Below, piece by piece: positions 59,371-64,000 of a stretch of 64,000 bases of DNA. The notes under the pieces were generated by a model. The model was not told the DNA's origin and made no database searches. It was given only the letters and a program-made list of their open reading frames with translations. Made by a program: the position numbers and the translations under genes. Positions within the stretch are counted from its first letter, which is position 1. The number at the start of each line of letters is the position of its first letter. This DNA is from Medakamo hakoo (Eukaryota > Chlorophyta > Trebouxiophyceae > Coccomyxaceae): positions 744,001 through 808,000 of the forward strand of contig CP089464.1 of assembly GCA_026636295.1 (NCBI GenBank), given 5' to 3'.

Positions 59371-60475
59371 ATGCCCAGGGACAGGTGCGGGTGGGTGTGC
59401 GGGTTCAGGGCATTCCCAGCCACGCCTGCGCCCAGCGCGCAGCGGAGGAGAAGTGGGATGCGTGCCCGCGGCGGAGGCGGCCGAACAGGGGAGGCCCCCG
59501 CGCGGCTTGGCCACCCCGCCCCTGACCCGCTCCCCACCCCACCCCTTCACACAAAACAGTCGGAGCCCGCCGCGGCGGCGGCGGTCGCCGTCCCCGCCTC
59601 GCCGGGACCGCCGGCGATCGCGGTCACCGCTGCGGGCGAGACGCAGCAGGTGGGAAGACGAGGACGACGCCGACCGGCGGCGCCCGCGCCACCGCTCTCC
59701 TCCAGCTTCGCGGCGGTGGGGTGGCGCCAGCGACGACGACGCCGACAGGGCGGTCGGGCGTGGCCGGGACGACGACCGGCGGCCACGCCCGCGCTCTCCA
59801 GCAGGCGGTGGCGGCGGCCAGCTCCTCCCACCGCCGCCACCCTTTCCTCCACCGCCGCGCCCGCCGACGCGGTGGGACGACGACGCGCGGCCGGGCGGGC
59901 GCGGCCGCGGCCGGGCGGGCGATGACGACGACCGTCCCCCGCCGCCACCCCCCCCACCACCGCCGGAACCCGAATTCGGGCTCTCCGGTGCGCTGGCCGA
60001 AGAAGCCAACACCGTCAATGGCGTCGTCCTGAAGTACGCGCGCCCGCCCGACGCGGCGCCTGCGCCGCCCCCGCCGGCCGCCTGGCGCTTGCACGTCTTT
60101 AAAAACGGCGTCCCCCTCCCCGACGGCGACCCGTCGGGACCGGCCACGCTCGCCCTGCGCCCGCCGGTGACCGGGTTTTTGTTTGGGAGGGACCGCGCCG
60201 TCGCCGACATTCCGACGGACCACCCGTCGTGTTCCAAACAGCACGCGGTGCTCCAGTTTCGGCGGACGGCCGTGCACGACGCGGCCGGGTTGTTGGGCGG
60301 CGCGCCCGTCGTCCGGCCATACCTCATCGACCTGGGGTCTGCAAACGGCACCTTTTTGAATGGGGACCGTCTGGACGCCGCCCGGTTTTACGAGGTGCGG
60401 TGCGGCGACGTGCTGCGGTGCGGCGCGTCCAGCCGCGAGTACGTGCTCCTGCGCGAGGACGCGCGCCGCAGGTGA
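59371..60475 (+). CDS. FHA-domain protein of the SNIP1/DAWDLE (DDL) family
   Basis: A 14-nt first exon (59371-59384, MPRD plus two bases) joins 59560-60475 in phase 2, giving 309 residues. It is RS-rich at the start (RSPPRRRRSPSPPRRDRR), then Arg/Asp and Pro-rich to about residue 165. The conserved C-terminal part is GLSGALAEEANTVNGVVLKY, WRLHVFKNG, then the FHA domain FLFGRDRAVADIPTDHPSCSKQHAVLQFR and YLIDLGSANGTFLNGDRLD, ending SREYVLLRED. SNIP1/DDL binds phosphothreonine, joins the spliceosome and supports DICER-dependent miRNA processing in plants. The short start exon was chosen because its phase and GTGCGGGTGGG donor fit exactly. Confidence 0.92.
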
Positions 60476-60729
60476 CGCGCGCGCGCCAACTGCGGTCGCG
60501 CCTCCTGTGCGGGGGGGGGGGGGGCGGGGTGCGCCCCTGCATTGCCTGTGTGCGGGAAGCGGCGGGCGCGGGTCGGAGGTGGGGCGGAACGATGCAACGG
60601 CGGCGGGTGGGGCGCGCTGTGTAGAAAGACCTATCCCGGCAGTTTTGCTGTGACACACACCACACACACACTACACACACACACGCACACGCACGCACGC
60701 ACGACTCGACACACACTCACGCATTCCCT

Positions 60730-61130
60730 TCACTGGTGCGGTGGCGGCGGCTGTTGGACGGGCGGCGGCGCGGGCGGCGCTTGCGCTCCACCCCCACCCC
60801 CGCCCGCACCACCCCCCTTGTCCAGCACGGCTTTCAGTGCGCGGCTAAACTCGTCGTCCAGCGAGTCGTCGTCCCAACCCGTTTCCCACAGCGGGGCGCC
60901 GGCCGCGACGTCGGCGGCCGGGTCGACGGCCGCGCCGTCCCAGTCTGTTTTTCGGTGTGTGTGTGTGTGTGTGAGGCGTGAGGGGGGGGGGCGGGCGCGA
61001 GAGCAAGGTTGGCGCGTGGTTGGGCGTGCAGAAAAACGAACGCCACAAAAAACGCACTGTCATCCTCGATGTCCTCAAACTCGTCTTCTTCTGGGGGGAC
61101 GACGGGCGTGGTGGCGTCCTGGTGGGCCAT
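60730..61130 (-). CDS. 26S proteasome lid / BRCA2-associated protein DSS1/SEM1
   Basis: Exons (minus) 61130-61058 and 60944-60730 join in phase 1 to give 95 residues. The DSS1 signature is present: acidic EEDEFEDIEDDNW (the Trp is created across the splice), then APLWETGWDDDSLDDEFSRALKAVLDK. DSS1 is an intrinsically disordered subunit of the proteasome lid that also serves BRCA2 and the TREX-2 mRNA export complex. The Gly/Pro/Gln-rich C-terminal tail is longer than usual. It is divergent with the GSK3 gene. Confidence 0.92.
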
Positions 61131-61483
61131 GGCGGAGAGAGTGGGGAAGCGGCCGTGTTGCTGCGGGTCGGACGACGAATGCGGACGCGCTCGCGAATGC
61201 CTGGTCGCAGGGGGGTGTGGGTTTCGGTTCGTGTCGCTCAGGCACGCCCAACGGGGGGCCTGGAGGTCAGCGATGGAGAGGCCGGTGGTCAGCCGCGTGC
61301 ACCCCACGCCTCGCTCCCAAAGCCGGCGCGATGGGTTCGAGGCGCTGGTTTCCCTCTCCTCGCCGCGGAGCACGGATTGGACGAGTGAGGCGCTGGGCGC
61401 ACAGTGCAGCCTCGCCCGTCACACTGCCGTTCCCCAACCTCCCACAGCGGGCGAGCGCGCACCCACCGCCGTCCGCCCTCTCC
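61131..61483. promoter_or_regulatory. Probable bidirectional promoter, DSS1 / GSK3
   Basis: 353 bp between divergent starts; no certain motif. No gene recognised inside. Confidence 0.4.
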
Positions 61484-63697
61484 ATGGAACGCCTCAAGGC
61501 GACGCTCAGTCGCAAGAGCGACGACCCGTCCGCCCGCGCGTGCGACAGCCAGAAACGAACGAAGCTCGGTACGCGTGCGAGTTTTTTTTTTTCAAAGACA
61601 CCGCGTCCCTGCGCCGCGCCCTCCTCGCCCCTCCACGCCCCCCGACTCTCACTTCCCACCCTCCTTTGCGTGCTGTGCGGGCCACGCGCACGCTCGCCAC
61701 ACCCACCCACCCACACAGGCGCTGGCAGGGCAGGCGAAGAGGTGCGGTCGGAAAACGGAGTGAGGGTTGGAGTCGCGACGCATTTGTGGCGCTTTCGGCG
61801 CGCTTGGTTGACCTCCTGCCCGCGCCGCCCGGACTGACGCGGTCACCCCCTCCTCCTTCACACTCGCGGACAGGACGCGCCCAGCTCGACGACGGACGGG
61901 CCCAGCGGGCTGGAAAGCTTGCCCCAGGTGCGAAAGAACCGAAGGCCCGCGTGTTCCTCCCCGCCACCGCGCCCGCTCGCGTTCCCTCTTGGCACAGGCA
62001 GGCGACGGGGAAAAACATTTATCCACGCCCCTGTGTCCGCCGCCACGCACCCACCCGCCTCACGCCCCGCCCTGGATCCTCCCTTTGCTCACACAGTCCA
62101 TGAAAGACCTGCGGCTGCGGGACGAGCCGTCCCGTGACGGCAAGGAAATGGTGCGTTTCTGTTGGGTGCGAGCGCAGGATGGGAGACGCACACGCGCGGC
62201 CCTCAAGAGTTCCTCGCGTTTTTTGAGGGCGACGCTGGCCGCACTTTCGCCCACCAACCGGGATCGGGAGTGGGCCGGGCCGTTGCGTGCACAACCGGAG
62301 CGGAAGTGGGCGAAGCCGACCGGTTGGAAGCCTCGTTCCGGCGGCGGAAAGTGCAGGGCGCTTGTTTCGCCGCCGAAAAGAAAACCCCGCGTGTCCTCGC
62401 CGCCTCGCCCGCGGGCGTCCCACCGCGCGCCACCTCCACGCCTGGAGTGTGCGGGTCGCGCGGCGGCCGGGGCCGCTCCCACCCACGCCGCTCCGCCGCC
62501 TCTCACACACACGCTGAGCACGCTCCCCCTCGACACACCCTCCACACCCCCCTGTGTCCCCCACAGACCTACGAAGGCCGCGTCGTCGAGGGCGACCCCG
62601 CGTCCGCCTCGCACGTCATGCGCTCCTCCCCGCCCGCCGGCTGCACGGGGCCCGAGTACAATTTCGCGACCAACCGGGTGGTCGGCAACGGCTCGTTCGG
62701 CGTCGTGTACCAGGCCACCTGCCTGGAGACGGGCGAGACGGTCGCCATCAAAAAAGTGCTCCAGGACCGGCGCTTCAAAAACCGGGAGCTGGCCATCATG
62801 CGGTCCGTCCGCCACCCGAACATTGTGTCCCTGAAACACTGCTTCCACACGGCCGCCCCCCGGGGGGAGGTGTACCTGCACCTGGTCCTGGAGTTTGTGC
62901 CGGACACCGTCTACCGCGTCGGCAAGGCGTACGCCAAGTCAGGCTCGCGCCTGCCGCCGCTGCTGGTCAAGCTGTACACGTACCAGGCGCTGCGGGCGCT
63001 GGCCCACCTGCACGGCTGCGGCATCTGCCACCGGGACGTCAAGCCCCAGAACCTGCTGGTCGACACCGGGTCGCACGTCCTCAAGCTGTGCGACTTTGGG
63101 TCGGCGAAAGCCCTGGTGCCGGGCGAGCCCAACATTTCGTACATCTGCTCGCGGTACTACCGCGCGCCCGAGCTCATCTTCGGCGCGACGGACTACACGC
63201 CCGCCATCGACGTCTGGTCCGCGGGCTGCGTGGCCGCCGAGCTCATGCTGGGCGCGCCCCTGTTCCCGGGCGAGTCGGGCGTCGACCAGCTGGTGGAAAT
63301 CATCAAGGTGCTGGGCACACCCTCGCGGGCCGAGATCGGCGCGATGAACCCCAACTACACCGACTTCAAGTTCCCCCAGATCCGGGCGCACCCGTGGGCC
63401 AAGGTGTTTTCCAAGCGCATGCCGCCCGACGGCGTGGACCTGGTGTCCCGCCTGCTGGTCTACGACCCGGCGGCCCGGCTGCGGGCGGTCGACGCGCTCG
63501 CGCACCCGTTCTTCGACGAGCTGCGCGCGCCGGGGACGGTCCTGCCGTCCGGGTCGCCCCTGCCGCCCCTGTCCGACTGGCGGCCGGGGGAGCTGGACGC
63601 CGCGTCGCCGGAGGCGCGGGCGATCCTGGAGGGCGGCGGCGGGCGTCGCGGCGACGGCGCGGGCGGGAGCGGCAGCGGGAGCGCTGGAGGCGGGTGA
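61484..63697 (+). CDS. GSK3/SHAGGY-like kinase
   Basis: Five exons: 61484-61568, 61719-61741 (23 nt), 61874-61927, 62097-62150 and 62567-63697; phases 1, 0, 0, 0 close, giving 448 residues. Small 5' exons encode an N-terminus ending [18 protein letters not shown], as in plant GSK3s. The kinase has [55 protein letters not shown], the activating tyrosine in [19 protein letters not shown], and [29 protein letters not shown] and K residues for primed-substrate binding are retained. In plants these kinases act in brassinosteroid, stress and metabolic signalling. The end is Gly/Ser-rich. The TGA (63695) lies in a perfect donor-like GCGGGTGAGGGTGTG followed by a C-tract and CCCAG at 63774-63778, so an alternative spliced C-terminus is possible. 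Confidence 0.95.
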
Positions 63698-64000
63698 GGG
63701 TGTGTGTGTGTGGGAGTGGGCTGCCAGTCCGCCCCCCGCCCCTCCGCCCCCCCCCCCCCCCCCCCCCACCCGTCCCAGCCTCGTGCCTCCCGTTAGCGCA
63801 TTCCCCGTTCCCAGTAGCCGCCCCCCTCACCGTAGCTTTCGCCAGATCACCCCCCCCCCCGTGACGCCGCCCCACCCCGACCCGTGGTGTGCGTGCGTGC
63901 TGTATGCTTTTTTTTCGACCTTTTTCCCATCCGAACGCAAGAAAACGACAAGAGACCTTTCCAACGAAACGAAAAGAACAAGTTCCAAGGGAGAGAGAGT
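63698..64000. other. GSK3 3' flank
   Basis: Begins like an intron (GTGAGGGTGTG), has a C-run near 63749-63767 and CCCAG at 63774-63778. It then stays open in the matching frame for over 200 nt. May be 3' UTR or an alternative last exon. Confidence 0.45.

Noticed and set aside
61320-61345. GGTTCGA-like sequence as a tRNA T-loop
   Set aside because: No matching acceptor or anticodon stems around it; no tRNA could be supported anywhere in the window.

Overview
The window is compact nuclear DNA from a eukaryote, very GC-rich (about 70% by eye), with roughly one gene per 2 kb on both strands. Most genes are broken by short GT-AG introns of about 70-320 nt. The gene set points to a photosynthetic member of the green lineage: a plant-type SnRK1 beta-gamma subunit (CBM48 fused to CBS repeats), a TerC-type thylakoid protein with a transit-like N-terminus, a plant-like 40S uS17 (RPS11), a MOS1/BAT2-N protein, and two secreted proteins with the eight-cysteine pattern of plant lipid-transfer proteins. 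A small-genome, GC-rich green microalga fits best. The species cannot be named from the sequence.

Layout. 1-12 kb (all +): 3' end of an FtsH-like AAA ATPase gene, an SLC33A1-type transporter, an orphan, a secreted GH30 glycosidase, a CDK7/CDKD kinase and an SLC25 carrier. 12.5-15.4 kb (-): tandem eight-cysteine secreted proteins. 16-23 kb: purple acid phosphatase (+), RPS11 (-), an Ala-rich orphan (+) and a Tim17/22/23 protein (-). 23-29 kb (-): MOS1/BAT2-N protein, an acyl-carrier-like protein and geranylgeranyl/farnesyl diphosphate synthase. 29-36.5 kb: LLPH-like protein (+), a secreted orphan (-), TrpRS (-) and SNF4/KIN-beta-gamma (+). 37-44.3 kb (-): a MAP3K with an acylation-type N-terminus and two tandem secreted patatins. 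44.7-54 kb: SNU23/ZMAT2 (-), DEK, trehalose-6-phosphate phosphatase, TerC and WDR33/FY (all +). 54-64 kb: a small orphan (-), PP4R3/SMEK (-), a SNIP1/DAWDLE FHA protein (+), DSS1/SEM1 (-) and GSK3 (+).

Introns have a consistent build. They start GTGAGG or GTGCGTG and run into G- or GT-rich sequence, then end in C- or CA-rich sequence before the AG, so the two ends of one intron are often complementary. Exons were joined using this signature, codon phase and protein-family alignment. In most multi-exon genes the phases close exactly. The exception is one intron in the activation loop of the CDK7-like kinase.

Most genes are housekeeping: splicing and 3'-end processing (SNU23, DAWDLE, WDR33), translation (RPS11, TrpRS, LLPH), signalling (SnRK1 beta-gamma, GSK3, MAP3K, CDKD, PP4R3) and sugar signalling (T6P phosphatase). 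The unusual material is the two tandem pairs of secreted proteins, an acyl-carrier fold without its prosthetic-group serine, a small orphan ending in a polyketide-dehydratase-like peptide, and an FtsH-like protein with no protease domain. I saw no transposons, viral remnants, tRNAs, rRNAs or CRISPR arrays.
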